A stretch of DNA of 39,921 bases from Oscillospiraceae bacterium. Its GTDB lineage: Bacteria > Bacillota > Clostridia > Oscillospirales > Oscillospiraceae. Positions 23,458 to 32,166 of the stretch are shown here, in pieces (positions within the stretch are counted from its first letter, which is position 1; every line of letters starts with the position of its first letter). The stretch lies in NCBI GenBank assembly GCA_018053145.1, contig JAGPMA010000018.1, positions 1 to 39,921 on the forward strand. Direction: 5' to 3'. Both the position numbers and the translations under genes were made by a program. The notes below the pieces were generated by a model. It was given only the letters and a program-made list of their open reading frames with translations, had not been told where the DNA came from and made no database searches.

Positions 23458-24469
23458 TGCTCTGCCCCTCTTTCTTCATTTTTTCCCGAACCTTCAGCCA
23501 GCAGGCACAGCGGTGTCCGTCACCTAGTTCAACATAGGGAGGCATTTTATCAAGACAAATTTTCATACAAAACTCGCAGCGGGGAGCAAAAGGACAGCCC
23601 GCAATTCGAGCGCACATATCAACAGGCGCACCTTTAATCGAGCTTAGGCGTTCGCTTTGTTCTCCATCCAAGCTCGGAACCGACCGCAAAAGCCCTCTTG
23701 TATACGGATGAGCAGGTTTATAAAAAACGTCACTAACCGTGCCCTGTTCAACAATATGTCCGCCGTACATAACAGCAAGCTTGTCACATATTTCGGCGAC
23801 AACACCGAGATTATGAGTGATAAGCACAATGCTCATTCCTGTTTTTTTCTGTAACGACTTCAACAGCTCAAGAATCTGAGCCTGAATTGTAACGTCAAGC
23901 GCTGTTGTAGGTTCATCGGCAATCAAAAGCTTAGGAGAGCAAATCAAGCTCATTGCAATCATCACTCTTTGAAGCATTCCGCCGGAAAACTCATGCGGAT
24001 ATTGCTTCATACGCTTTGCCGCATCGCTTATTCCGACAAGCTCGAGCATTTCAACGGCTTTTTTCCTCGTATCCGCCACCGAGATATCCTTGTTATGTGC
24101 GCGATAAGCCTCAATTAGCTGGTTTCCGATTGTGAATACAGGATTAAGGCTTGTCATCGGGTTTTGAAATATCATTGCCGCTTTATTACCTCGAAAATCG
24201 GCCATCTGTGCTTTGTTAAAGGCGAGCATGTCCTCTCCCTCAAAGCTTACAGAGCCGTCAATAAGCTTTCCCGAAGCTTGGAGCAAGCCCATAATAGAAT
24301 AGGCCTGAGCGCTTTTTCCCGAGCCTGATTCTCCTACAATTCCCATAACCTCGCCATAACCCAGCTCATAGGATATTCCGCCGACAGCCTTGACCTCACC
24401 GGCCGGCGTAAAAAAGGAAACCTTTAAGTCCTTGACTTCCAGCAATGCTTTATTTTTTGAAATACGCAA
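23450..24469 (-). CDS. oppD: Oligopeptide ABC transporter ATP-binding protein OppD
   Basis: A 339-residue partner ATPase. It has Walker A GESGSGKSAQAY, signature FSGGMLQRVMIAMSL, Walker B LLIADEPTTALD and the C-terminal CPFAPRCEFC cluster-type motif of OppD. It appears to start at TTG 24469, with AAGGG about 9 bases upstream, 18 bases after oppC. Confidence 0.93.
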   Translation of the reverse strand: MRISKNKALLEVKDLKVSFFTPAGEVKAVGGISYELGYGEVMGIVGESGSGKSAQAYSIMGLLQASGKLIDGSVSFEGEDMLAFNKAQMADFRGNKAAMIFQNPMTSLNPVFTIGNQLIEAYRAHNKDISVADTRKKAVEMLELVGISDAAKRMKQYPHEFSGGMLQRVMIAMSLICSPKLLIADEPTTALDVTIQAQILELLKSLQKKTGMSIVLITHNLGVVAEICDKLAVMYGGHIVEQGTVSDVFYKPAHPYTRGLLRSVPSLDGEQSERLSSIKGAPVDMCARIAGCPFAPRCEFCMKICLDKMPPYVELGDGHRCACWLKVREKMKKEGQSNG

Positions 24470-24487
24470 AGGAAGCTTCCCTTCTTT

Positions 24488-25783
24488 CTATTTCTTCAGT
24501 CTTGGGTCAAGTGCATCACGTAGTCCGTCACCAATAAGGTTCAGGGATAATATCAAAACACTCAGCAGAATTGCCGGCATAACAAGCCGATAGCCATAGG
24601 TCTCAACACCGCCTAAGGCTTCCGCGCACATAGAGCCAAGGCTTGTCATCGGAGCCGCAACTCCGATACCAAGGAACGAAAGGAACGATTCAAGAAAAAT
24701 AGCCTCAGGAATTTGCAAACAGGTCGTAACAACAATCTGTCCAACACAGTTGGGCAGAAGATGCCTTCTGATTATGCGCCCGGGCCTTGCGCCAAGAGCA
24801 CGAGCCGCTGTGATGAACTCCTGCTCCTTAAGCTGAAGAATCTGACCGCGAATAATTCTCGCCATTGTAACCCAGTAAAGAAGTGCAAATGCGACAAAAA
24901 GAGAAATCAAGTTTGGCCCCATCAAACCGACGAGCTTGTGAACAGCTCCGTCACCGCCGTTTTGGAAAGCCACTAACGCGGGTTTAAGCGCGGTTGATAA
25001 GAGCAGAACAATAAGCACATCCGGAAGTGAGTAAATCAGCTCAACAAAACGCATCATTACCGAATCGACCTTACCGCCCGCAAAGCCCGAAATTGAGCCA
25101 TATGCAGCGCCGATAAGCAAGACCAATATTGCGGCGAATATTCCAACGAGCATTGAAACTCGCGTGCCTAGCATAAGGCGAACCATAATATCACGCCCGT
25201 ACTTGTCCGTTCCGAAGACGTGCGGAAAGACCTCTTCGCCTAAATCGATACGCTCCAACTCCGCTTTGGAATATCCAAAAGGCTTTAAATTAATATTGTT
25301 TTCTTTTTTAAATTCGTCTATATCAAGCTTCGAGACTTTAACAGTCGCCTTTATCTTTGCGATATCAATTGAGCTAAGCTCAGAGCCTTTTTCCTTTTCC
25401 GCTTTTTCAAGAGCCTCCGCAAGCCGCTCCTCTTCGTTGCCGGAAAAGCTGTCAAGCAGCTTTTGGTCCTCAAGCGAGTAGTGCCAGGGGTAAAGATTTT
25501 CCGCGCCCTTATTAAATTCATCGTAGCCATATGGCACCAGCACCGGTCCGGCAAAAGCAATAATAATATACAATATTAGAACTATGGCAGCCACCATCGA
25601 AGCCTTATCTTGTATTAATATGTGCAAGGTTTGTTGCCAAAAAGAGGTGTTTTTATGCGAAAGAGAGCCATTTAAATGCTCATTTTCGCTTATTTGAGCG
25701 AAATCCGCGTCGTTAAAATCCAATAATTTCTCGATATTCGGCTGTAATGAACCGAATTTTGCGTGTTTCATTTCGTCTGACAT
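24488..25783 (-). CDS. oppC: Oligopeptide ABC transporter permease OppC, with large loop insertion
   Basis: A 431-residue permease, over 100 residues longer than the usual ~300. The BPD_transp core is intact: FGTDKYGRDIMVRLMLGTR and the EAA loop EFITAARALGARPGRIIRRH. The extra length is an N-terminal cytoplasmic tail (about 1-48) and a charged, helix-rich insertion (about 100-185, bases 25228-25486) in the first external loop, containing LAEALEKAEKEKGSE. Its role is unknown; perhaps it contacts OppA. GGGAGG lies 9 bases before the ATG, inside the oppB end. Confidence 0.9.
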   Translation of the reverse strand: MSDEMKHAKFGSLQPNIEKLLDFNDADFAQISENEHLNGSLSHKNTSFWQQTLHILIQDKASMVAAIVLILYIIIAFAGPVLVPYGYDEFNKGAENLYPWHYSLEDQKLLDSFSGNEEERLAEALEKAEKEKGSELSSIDIAKIKATVKVSKLDIDEFKKENNINLKPFGYSKAELERIDLGEEVFPHVFGTDKYGRDIMVRLMLGTRVSMLVGIFAAILVLLIGAAYGSISGFAGGKVDSVMMRFVELIYSLPDVLIVLLLSTALKPALVAFQNGGDGAVHKLVGLMGPNLISLFVAFALLYWVTMARIIRGQILQLKEQEFITAARALGARPGRIIRRHLLPNCVGQIVVTTCLQIPEAIFLESFLSFLGIGVAAPMTSLGSMCAEALGGVETYGYRLVMPAILLSVLILSLNLIGDGLRDALDPRLKK

Positions 25784-25785
25784 TT

Positions 25786-26733
25786 TTATTTACCTCCCTT
25801 TGCAAGGCTAATCCGAGGGTCAGCCGCCCTGTAAAGCAAGTCTACAAAGAAATTCATCAGTATAATAAATGCCGCAAGAAAAATCGTTGTTCCCATTATC
25901 AGCGGGTAATCGCGGTTAAGTATACTTTGCACAAAATATCGTCCAAGTCCCGGAACGGAGAAAACGGTTTCAACAACAAAGCCGCCGCAAAAAGCAAAAG
26001 CGATTTGCGGTCCAAGATATGTAATGACAGGAATTATAGCGTTTTTCAAAGCGTGCTTGAAGATGATTGCAGGTGTTTTAAGCCCTTTTGCATAGGCTGT
26101 TCTGATGTAATCCTGTCCTAACGCATCAAGCATCGAGCTTCTTACTTGCCTTGCCGTATAACACATCGGATATAAGCCGAGTGCAAAGCACGGAAGTATA
26201 TATGCTCTCACTCCGAGGGAGGCATTGAAAATAGTCGGAAACACCCGCAAATCATCGTTGCTTCCGGCAAAGGTCGTAAGCAACAAGGAGGCTATAACAA
26301 AGCTCGGCATTGAAATACCGACAGTACAGATTATCCTTAACAAGCTGTCAACCCACTTTCCGCGGTAATATGCGGATAAACAGCCAAATGTAAGCCCGAC
26401 CAATGTTGCCCACAAAATTGCAAAAACCCCAATGCTTGCCGAAACGGGAAACATTTCTTTGATAATATCGAGTACGGGACGGTTCGTCTGCATTTTAATC
26501 GAAACGCCCATGTCTCCCTGCAAAAGGTTTTCAAGATACTTACCAAGCTGAACAATAACCGGCTTATCCATCCCATATTTCTCATTTAGAGCGTTAATAG
26601 TTGTCTGCGAGGGCGATTTTTCGCTCAGCCAAGGGCTGCCCGGTATGCTGTTCATCAACAAAAAGGTGAGGCTTGCAACAACAAGCAACGTTACCAGTGC
26701 CATGCCCAGCCTTTTTAATGAGTACTTTGCCAC
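25786..26733 (-). CDS. oppB: Oligopeptide ABC transporter permease OppB
   Basis: A 315-residue permease with six predicted transmembrane helices and the EAA loop GQDYIRTAYAKGLKTPAI. The N-terminal KYSLKRLGMALVTLLVVASLTF is typical for OppB/DppB. It starts at GTG 26733 with GGGAGG 7 bases upstream. First gene of oppBCDF. Confidence 0.93.
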   Translation of the reverse strand: MAKYSLKRLGMALVTLLVVASLTFLLMNSIPGSPWLSEKSPSQTTINALNEKYGMDKPVIVQLGKYLENLLQGDMGVSIKMQTNRPVLDIIKEMFPVSASIGVFAILWATLVGLTFGCLSAYYRGKWVDSLLRIICTVGISMPSFVIASLLLTTFAGSNDDLRVFPTIFNASLGVRAYILPCFALGLYPMCYTARQVRSSMLDALGQDYIRTAYAKGLKTPAIIFKHALKNAIIPVITYLGPQIAFAFCGGFVVETVFSVPGLGRYFVQSILNRDYPLIMGTTIFLAAFIILMNFFVDLLYRAADPRISLAKGGK

Positions 26734-26832
26734 ATCTTCACCTCCCGCAATATTTTTGTATATATCATAGTCTTAGTGCATCTGCGCTATTTTGACATAA
26801 TATTTCCAAACACGTAATAGTATACTTCTGAA

Positions 26833-26861
26833 ATTCTATTTCAAATATACAATTCAGTCAA
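26833..26861 (-). promoter_or_regulatory. Sigma-A promoter of oppBCDF
   Basis: TTGACT (26861-26856), 17 bases, TAGAAT (26838-26833) on the minus strand, giving a leader of about 95 bases before the oppB GTG. The rest of the 333-base gap to the SSB-like gene holds an imperfect hairpin GGACAACT/AGTTGTC (26972-26995) and no clear ORF. Confidence 0.75.
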
Positions 26862-27066
26862 GCAATTCATGAAAATGGGTATTAATCGAAATTAAGCCGA
26901 TTTTTTATCTATTATATTTGGGTGGTCAAGTATAACGTTAAGCCCGTCCGAATATGCTTTGATAACAGCAAGGACAACTATTCAAAACAGTTGTCTTTAA
27001 TGAATTGCTTACAGTTTTTGCGATTATTTGCGAAAGCGAAATATTATAAGAAAGCCGGAGGTAGTT

Positions 27067-27672
27067 ATGGAAATGAATACGATTGGAAACACAACTCGGC
27101 TATGCGGCAGCATTGATGGTAAAGCGAATTTTTCGCATATCAGCCGCAATAGGAAATTTTACACTTTCAACTTAAGAGTACCGAGGCTTTCCGGTGCGGA
27201 GGATGTTATCAATATTGTTTGTGATGAAGAAAAATTGCGCCTTCTTGAGCCGGATGAAAACACAATGCTTCGCGTAACAGGCGAACTCCGCTCTTATAAT
27301 AACAAGAGCGGAGTCGGAAATCGTTTATTAATTTTCGTTTATGCAAACGACTTGGAGTTTTGCGAAGATGAACCGGAAAACTCAGTTTCTCTCCGCGGAA
27401 CAATATGCAAGCAGCCAAGCCTTCGCGTAACGCCTTTGGGACGGGAAATCTGTGATGTGCTTGTTGCCGTCAATCGTCCCTTTGGGAGAAGCGACTATCT
27501 CCCCTGCATTACCTGGGGGCCAAACGCCCGCGATGCCTCGCTTTGCGGCGTTGGAGACACGGTTGAGCTAGCAGGAAGGATTCAAAGCAGAAATTACATA
27601 AAAAACGCAGATGGCAAGCAGCTTAAAAAAACGGCCTATGAGGTTTCTGCCTCGTCCTTGGAAAAGGTATGA
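27067..27672 (+). CDS. Two-OB-fold single-stranded DNA-binding-like protein
   Basis: A 201-residue protein from ATG 27067, preceded by GGAGG. Residues about 1-95 look like one OB fold (CGSIDGKANFSHISRNRKFY opens it). Residues about 100-201 form a second that matches SSB core sequence (LRGTICKQPSLRVTPLGREI, NRPFGRSDYLPCITWG). The acidic C-terminal tip that normal SSB uses to recruit partners is absent; it ends SASSLEKV. It could be a PriB-like or specialised SSB rather than the housekeeping protein. It stands alone, convergent with lysA, 21 bases apart. Confidence 0.7.
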   Translation: MEMNTIGNTTRLCGSIDGKANFSHISRNRKFYTFNLRVPRLSGAEDVINIVCDEEKLRLLEPDENTMLRVTGELRSYNNKSGVGNRLLIFVYANDLEFCEDEPENSVSLRGTICKQPSLRVTPLGREICDVLVAVNRPFGRSDYLPCITWGPNARDASLCGVGDTVELAGRIQSRNYIKNADGKQLKKTAYEVSASSLEKV

Positions 27673-27693
27673 CGGGTTCATCGTTTTGGTTAT

Positions 27694-28935
27694 TTAGAAC
27701 TTTAAAGTTGCAAAATAGTCTTCGGGTGTTTCCGCTCTGCGAATTAGCATTGCCGAGCCGTCCTCACAAAGCATTACCTCGGCGCTGCGAAGCTTTCCGT
27801 TGTAGTTATATCCCATCGAATGCCCGTGAGCACCTGTATCGTGGATAACCAAAAAGTCACCGTTATCGACTCTGGGCAGCCAGCGATCGATTGCGAACTT
27901 GTCGTTATTCTCGCACAGTCCGCCCACAATGTCATAAAGATGATCGGCCGGCGCGTTTTCCTTGCCCATAACCGTAATATAGTGATAAGCGCCGTACATT
28001 GCCGGACGCATAAGGTTGCAGGCACAGGCATCAACCCCGATGTATTCCTTGTGGATGTGTTTCTGATGCAAAGCGGTTGTAACCAAGCAGCCGTAAGGCG
28101 CAAGCATAAATCTGCCAAGCTCAGAATAAAGCGACACATCGCCCATTCCGGCGGGTACAAGAATTTGATTAAACACCTTTCGTACACGGTCGCCGATGTC
28201 AAGAATGTCAGCTGACATTTGATCTTCACGATAAGGAATACCAATTCCACCGGAAAGATTAATGAAGGTAACATGAACATCAAGCTCATTTTTAAGCTCT
28301 ACCGCTAAGCGGAACAGGGTTGCGGCAAGCGTTGGATAATAATCGTTAGTGACAGTATTACTTGCAAGGAAGGCATGAATTCCAAATTCCTTGACGCCCT
28401 TATCTCTTAAAAGGCGAAAGGCTTGAAACATCTGCGGCTTTGTAAGGCCATATTTAGCGTCGCCCGGTGTGTCCATTATTGTGTTGGAAATTTCAAAGTT
28501 TCCGCCGGGATTGTAACGGCAGCAAATCTTCTCGGGTATGTGTCCGATAGTTTTTTCAAGATAATCTATGTGAGTAATATCATCAAGATTAATTATCGCT
28601 CCAAGCTTGTCGGCAAGAAGAAAGTCTTCGGTCGGAGTTTCGTTTGAAGAAAACATTATGCTCTCTCCGGAGATTCCGCAGCGCTCACAGAGCATGAGCT
28701 CTGTAAGTGAGGAGCAGTCCATTCCGCAGCCTTCCTCATTAAGGATTTTTAAAATTGCCGGGTTGGGTGTTGCCTTGACAGCAAAATATTCCTTGAAGCC
28801 CTTATTCCAAGAAAAGGCCTTGTAAAGCTTTCGTGCGTTCTCGCGTATTCCCTTTTCATCGTAAAGATGGTAAGGTGTGGGAAATTCTTTGGAAAGCTCT
28901 TTGAGCTGCTCAAGCGAAACGAACGGCTTTTTCAT
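27694..28935 (-). CDS. lysA: Diaminopimelate decarboxylase (PLP, alanine racemase-fold)
   Basis: A 413-residue fold-III PLP enzyme making lysine from meso-diaminopimelate. YFAVKATPNPAIL carries the PLP lysine, INLSGGIGIPY the phosphate-binding glycines, CENNDKF the catalytic cysteine, and DTGAHGHSMGYNYNGKLRSA the C-terminal pocket. The usual HCHIGS strand is changed to HAFLASNT, so it belongs to a divergent subfamily and a related substrate is possible. AAAGGAG precedes the ATG. No other lysine genes are adjacent. Confidence 0.85.
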   Translation of the reverse strand: MKKPFVSLEQLKELSKEFPTPYHLYDEKGIRENARKLYKAFSWNKGFKEYFAVKATPNPAILKILNEEGCGMDCSSLTELMLCERCGISGESIMFSSNETPTEDFLLADKLGAIINLDDITHIDYLEKTIGHIPEKICCRYNPGGNFEISNTIMDTPGDAKYGLTKPQMFQAFRLLRDKGVKEFGIHAFLASNTVTNDYYPTLAATLFRLAVELKNELDVHVTFINLSGGIGIPYREDQMSADILDIGDRVRKVFNQILVPAGMGDVSLYSELGRFMLAPYGCLVTTALHQKHIHKEYIGVDACACNLMRPAMYGAYHYITVMGKENAPADHLYDIVGGLCENNDKFAIDRWLPRVDNGDFLVIHDTGAHGHSMGYNYNGKLRSAEVMLCEDGSAMLIRRAETPEDYFATLKF

Positions 28936-28991
28936 TGTCTTTTCTCCTTTGTTTTATTAGTTAGTTAGCTAAAGAAAATAGTGTTACAGCA

Positions 28992-29020
28992 AATATATCA
29001 GAAATCTCAGCATTTTGCAA
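28992..29020 (-). promoter_or_regulatory. Sigma-A promoter of lysA
   Basis: TTGCAA (29020-29015), 17 bases, TATATT (28997-28992). The leader is only about 50 bases, so no lysine riboswitch fits. The remainder of the 308-base gap to oppA (29021-29185) shows no gene. Confidence 0.65.
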
Positions 29021-29188
29021 TTCGTAAAATGTTCCTAACCTTATTTATTTTTAAAGGGTATTTTGTGGCTTTCGCCTGTTTTTTCCAATGTTGTAGGGCG
29101 CGCTCATCTAACAATCATTATTTGGCTGATAACGCTCTGCTTTTGTTCAGTAATATTTTTCTCGTTTCACTAAATAAAATATTCAAAG

Positions 29189-29223
29189 AACATCGAGCCG
29201 CCCAAAAGGTGCAGCTCGATGTT
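29189..29223 (-). terminator. Terminator of oppA
   Basis: AACATCGAGC (29189-29198) and GCTCGATGTT (29214-29223) form a perfect 10-bp stem with a 15-base loop, 21 bases beyond the oppA stop on the minus strand. The following tract (CTTTG) is weak in T. Confidence 0.65.
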
Positions 29224-29243
29224 TTACTGTTTGATATAATGAA

Positions 29244-31007
29244 TTACGCCGCAGCCTTGGAGGTATAGGCAAAGTAGAAGCAGCCAATAGGAGAATAATA
29301 CATTCCCTTAATTGAGGGGTCGAGCATATACATTTGAGTGTAGAAATAAATTGGGGCAACAACATAATCCTGACCGATTAAAATATCCTCAGCGTCGTGA
29401 AAACACTTCATTCGCTCTGCAGAATCAGTGGCAGCTTTTGCCGCATCTATCGCTGCGTCGTATTCAGCATTGCTATACTGTGACAAATTGTTGCCATTGC
29501 CTGTATACCACATGTCAAGGAAGGAACAGGGGTCGTTATAGTCAGCAGACCACGAATCACGACAGATTGAATAGTCGCCGTCATTACGGCTTTGCAGCAA
29601 TGCTGCCCAATCCTGGTTATTAAGAGTAACCGTAACTCCAAGCTCAGTTTTCCACATCTGCTGCAAAGCTTCTCCTATTGCCTTGCTTCTATCATCAGTG
29701 TTATATAGATATTCAACCAATGGGAAGTCGTCGCCGTTTGGATATCCGGCCTCCGCTAAAAGCTGACGGGCTTTTTCGCAGTTCGCTTCATAGTCATCGG
29801 TTTTCGCTGAATAGTATTCGCCGCCGACCGAACGGAAATCGTTTCCCTCGGCACCCTTCGCGTCATAAACACCATAAGGAACAAAGCCGGTCGCGGGAAT
29901 TTCACCGGTTTGCGTTACTTTTTCAATAATGTAGTTTCGGTCAATTGCCAGGGCAAAAGCTTCGCGGACACGAACATCGTTAAACGGCGCTTTGAAAATA
30001 TTAAAGCTTGCAAAATATGTTCCCAAGTTTTCCACAACACTGAGCTTATTGTCCGCAAGAAGTGTGGACACTTCATCTACCGGTACACTCTCGATAAATT
30101 GGAGTGTTCCGCTGTTAAACGCGGAAAGTGTGGAATTTGCATCATCCATTAAATAGAAGGTGATGGAATCGGGACCCAGATTAGCTGCATCGTAATAGTT
30201 CTCGTTCTGAACGCCCTTGATGAAGGAGTTGTGACTCCACTCACTCATTTTGTACGGGCCGTTTCCAATATATGTTGCGGTATCAAAGGTCCACTGATCC
30301 CCCGCCGATTCAATCATGTCTTGACGAACCGGATACGTTGCGGGAAACGCACAGATTTCTTCAAAATACGGGCATTCGCTATTTATTGTGACAACAAAGG
30401 TACTATCATCGGGGGCGGAAACTCCAAGTGTTTCGGGCTCGGCAAAGCTAATGACTTCCATCTGTTCTTCTTTTCCTGTGTCCGCATTGGTTTTAGTTTC
30501 GAACTGGCCTGTAGGTGTTCCGCTGTTAACCTCGTCAAAGCCCTTAACCATATTGATAATGTATGAGTAAGCCGCTGCCGTTGCCGGAGTAGCAAGGCGC
30601 TGCCAGCTATATACGAAATCATTGGCTGTTACAGGCTTGCCGTCGCTCCACTTAGCGTCGGAACGGATTTTGAAGGTATATGTAACTGTGCCGTCGTCAT
30701 TTGCTACTTTTTCGACGGATTCAGCCTGTCCCAGAGCAAGAACTGCCTTGCCAGAGCCATCGTCAACCCACTTATAAAGACCTTCAAAGAAGTGCTCAAT
30801 CAAAATAGCACCGTCTACCGCGCAATTGAGCGCGGGGTCGATTGTTTGGGGTTCCGGTGCAACGCAAACGGAAAGGTCAAAGGTGTCGGCCGCAGCGGCA
30901 GACGGAGCTGTTGATTCCTCGGTTGTCGCGGTTCCGCAGCCAGCCATTACACCTATTAACATGATTAGCGCAAGCGCTAACGTAAAAATGGTTTTTGAAT
31001 TCTTCAT
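29244..31007 (-). CDS. oppA: Oligopeptide-binding lipoprotein OppA
   Basis: A 587-residue solute-binding protein (SBP_bac_5 family) that delivers peptides to OppBCDF. It starts at ATG 31007 (GGGGG about 7 bases upstream). Residues 1-24 are a lipoprotein signal with lipobox VMAGC (Cys24 lipidated). PQTIDPALNCAVDGAILIEH near the start, DAKWSDGKPVTANDFVYSWQ and VREAFALAIDRNYI are family landmarks. It has its own promoter, separated from oppBCDF by the SSB-like and lysA genes. Confidence 0.94.
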   Translation of the reverse strand: MKNSKTIFTLALALIMLIGVMAGCGTATTEESTAPSAAAADTFDLSVCVAPEPQTIDPALNCAVDGAILIEHFFEGLYKWVDDGSGKAVLALGQAESVEKVANDDGTVTYTFKIRSDAKWSDGKPVTANDFVYSWQRLATPATAAAYSYIINMVKGFDEVNSGTPTGQFETKTNADTGKEEQMEVISFAEPETLGVSAPDDSTFVVTINSECPYFEEICAFPATYPVRQDMIESAGDQWTFDTATYIGNGPYKMSEWSHNSFIKGVQNENYYDAANLGPDSITFYLMDDANSTLSAFNSGTLQFIESVPVDEVSTLLADNKLSVVENLGTYFASFNIFKAPFNDVRVREAFALAIDRNYIIEKVTQTGEIPATGFVPYGVYDAKGAEGNDFRSVGGEYYSAKTDDYEANCEKARQLLAEAGYPNGDDFPLVEYLYNTDDRSKAIGEALQQMWKTELGVTVTLNNQDWAALLQSRNDGDYSICRDSWSADYNDPCSFLDMWYTGNGNNLSQYSNAEYDAAIDAAKAATDSAERMKCFHDAEDILIGQDYVVAPIYFYTQMYMLDPSIKGMYYSPIGCFYFAYTSKAAA

Positions 31008-31088
31008 TATTTTACCCCCATAATATCCCATATCTATAGCAATTTAAGTAAATTTCGACACATTTGCAATACTAAACTAATCTAGCAC

Positions 31089-31117
31089 ATTCTAGCATAA
31101 CAACATTTTGTTGTAAA
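31089..31117 (-). promoter_or_regulatory. oppA promoter with inverted-repeat operator in the spacer
   Basis: TTTACA (31117-31112), 17 bases, TAGAAT (31094-31089) on the minus strand. A perfect inverted repeat ACAACA-TTT-TGTTGT (31100-31114) fills most of the spacer and touches the -35 box, so a repressor site is likely. Its regulator is unknown. Confidence 0.6.
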
Positions 31118-31146
31118 GGAAATTGTGCATATCTCTAACTTCGAAG

Positions 31147-32025
31147 CTATGCTAAGTGCCAATAAAAATAGTTGTTTTCAAAGCTTATATTGAGCTTACC
31201 GCTATCCTTAAGCCATGATAAATATGAGCGAACCGTACTGCCGACAAGAATGTATTGCTCGACATTCATTGTAAGATTGTATCTATCAAATATTCCCTTA
31301 AGCAGCGACTCAAAGGTTTGCGGCTGAGCGCAAAGGGATAGTATGGTATCTGCAATTTCAAAAGCCTTGCGTCTGTTGAATTCCACAAGCTCTGTTAGAT
31401 TCTTTGCCGCCTCAGCGTGAGCCGGAACAAATATTTCGCCCTCCATACTGTTAACCAAATCTAAAGTTTCAATATATGATTTAACGTCATAGATGAAGCC
31501 GATTTGGTACTTTTCAAGAGTAGTTTTACTGCTGATGCAGTCGGCCAGAAAAACTGTGTTGTCCGGCGTGCGTATTCCGACCATATCAAAAAAATGACCG
31601 GGCAGCGGTATCACTTCGAGCTCCTTCGGAAAGCTTGCATCGCAAATGTCTAGGGCGTCACTCTCCTCTGCAAGTAAAAACTTATGTCTCATATCCATGA
31701 ATGGATAGCCGCCGTAAAGGAAAGACGGTTCCAGAATAGGATGCTTTGTGAAATCCGCTTCAATGCCTTTTGCATATATTTTGCAGCCGCACTGCTGCTG
31801 TAAGTAACGGTTTCCGCCGATGTGATCGGCGTTCGAATGCGTATTTATGATACCTTTTAATACCCACCCGTTTTCATCCAGTATTTTTTTAACTTTGCGC
31901 CCTGCATCTTTATCATTTCCACTGTCAATCAGATATACATCGGATTCATTTTGTTTGTATAAACCAATTTTTGCGGGACTATTAATATAATAGCTCTTCT
32001 CCCCAACCTGTATTAGCTCGAACAC
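31147..32025 (-). CDS. MBL-fold metallo-hydrolase with HxNxDH motif
   Basis: A 292-residue metallo-beta-lactamase-fold protein. The metal motif reads NTHSNADHIGG: H63, D67 and H68 are kept but the second histidine of HxHxDH is Asn65. Further ligands are PLPGHFFDMVG and FLADCISS. The last 70 residues form a helical tail that looks like a winged-helix module (VEQYILVGSTVRSYLSWLKD). Substrate unknown; hydroxyacylglutathione-hydrolase-like activity is one possibility. It stands divergent from the EFR1-type gene. Confidence 0.8.
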   Translation of the reverse strand: MFELIQVGEKSYYINSPAKIGLYKQNESDVYLIDSGNDKDAGRKVKKILDENGWVLKGIINTHSNADHIGGNRYLQQQCGCKIYAKGIEADFTKHPILEPSFLYGGYPFMDMRHKFLLAEESDALDICDASFPKELEVIPLPGHFFDMVGIRTPDNTVFLADCISSKTTLEKYQIGFIYDVKSYIETLDLVNSMEGEIFVPAHAEAAKNLTELVEFNRRKAFEIADTILSLCAQPQTFESLLKGIFDRYNLTMNVEQYILVGSTVRSYLSWLKDSGKLNISFENNYFYWHLA

Positions 32026-32107
32026 TCTCTATTCCCTCTTTCTCGAATATGTGCTGAAAGCATTATAGCATAGCGAAAGCTATTTAAAAAGCATATACCT
32101 TGACTTC

Positions 32108-32136
32108 TTGCCTTGCGCTTTTTAAAGTGTTAAAAT
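32108..32136 (+). promoter_or_regulatory. Promoter of the EFR1-type ferredoxin gene
   Basis: TTGCCT (32108-32113), 17 bases, TAAAAT (32131-32136), about 30 bases before the ATG. The -10 is good and the -35 moderate. Confidence 0.55.
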
Positions 32137-32166
32137 ATAGAAAATTGATACTGAAAGGCTGATTTT

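Noticed and set aside
28936-29020. Lysine riboswitch upstream of lysA
   Set aside because: The promoter leaves only about 50 bases of leader, far too short for that RNA.
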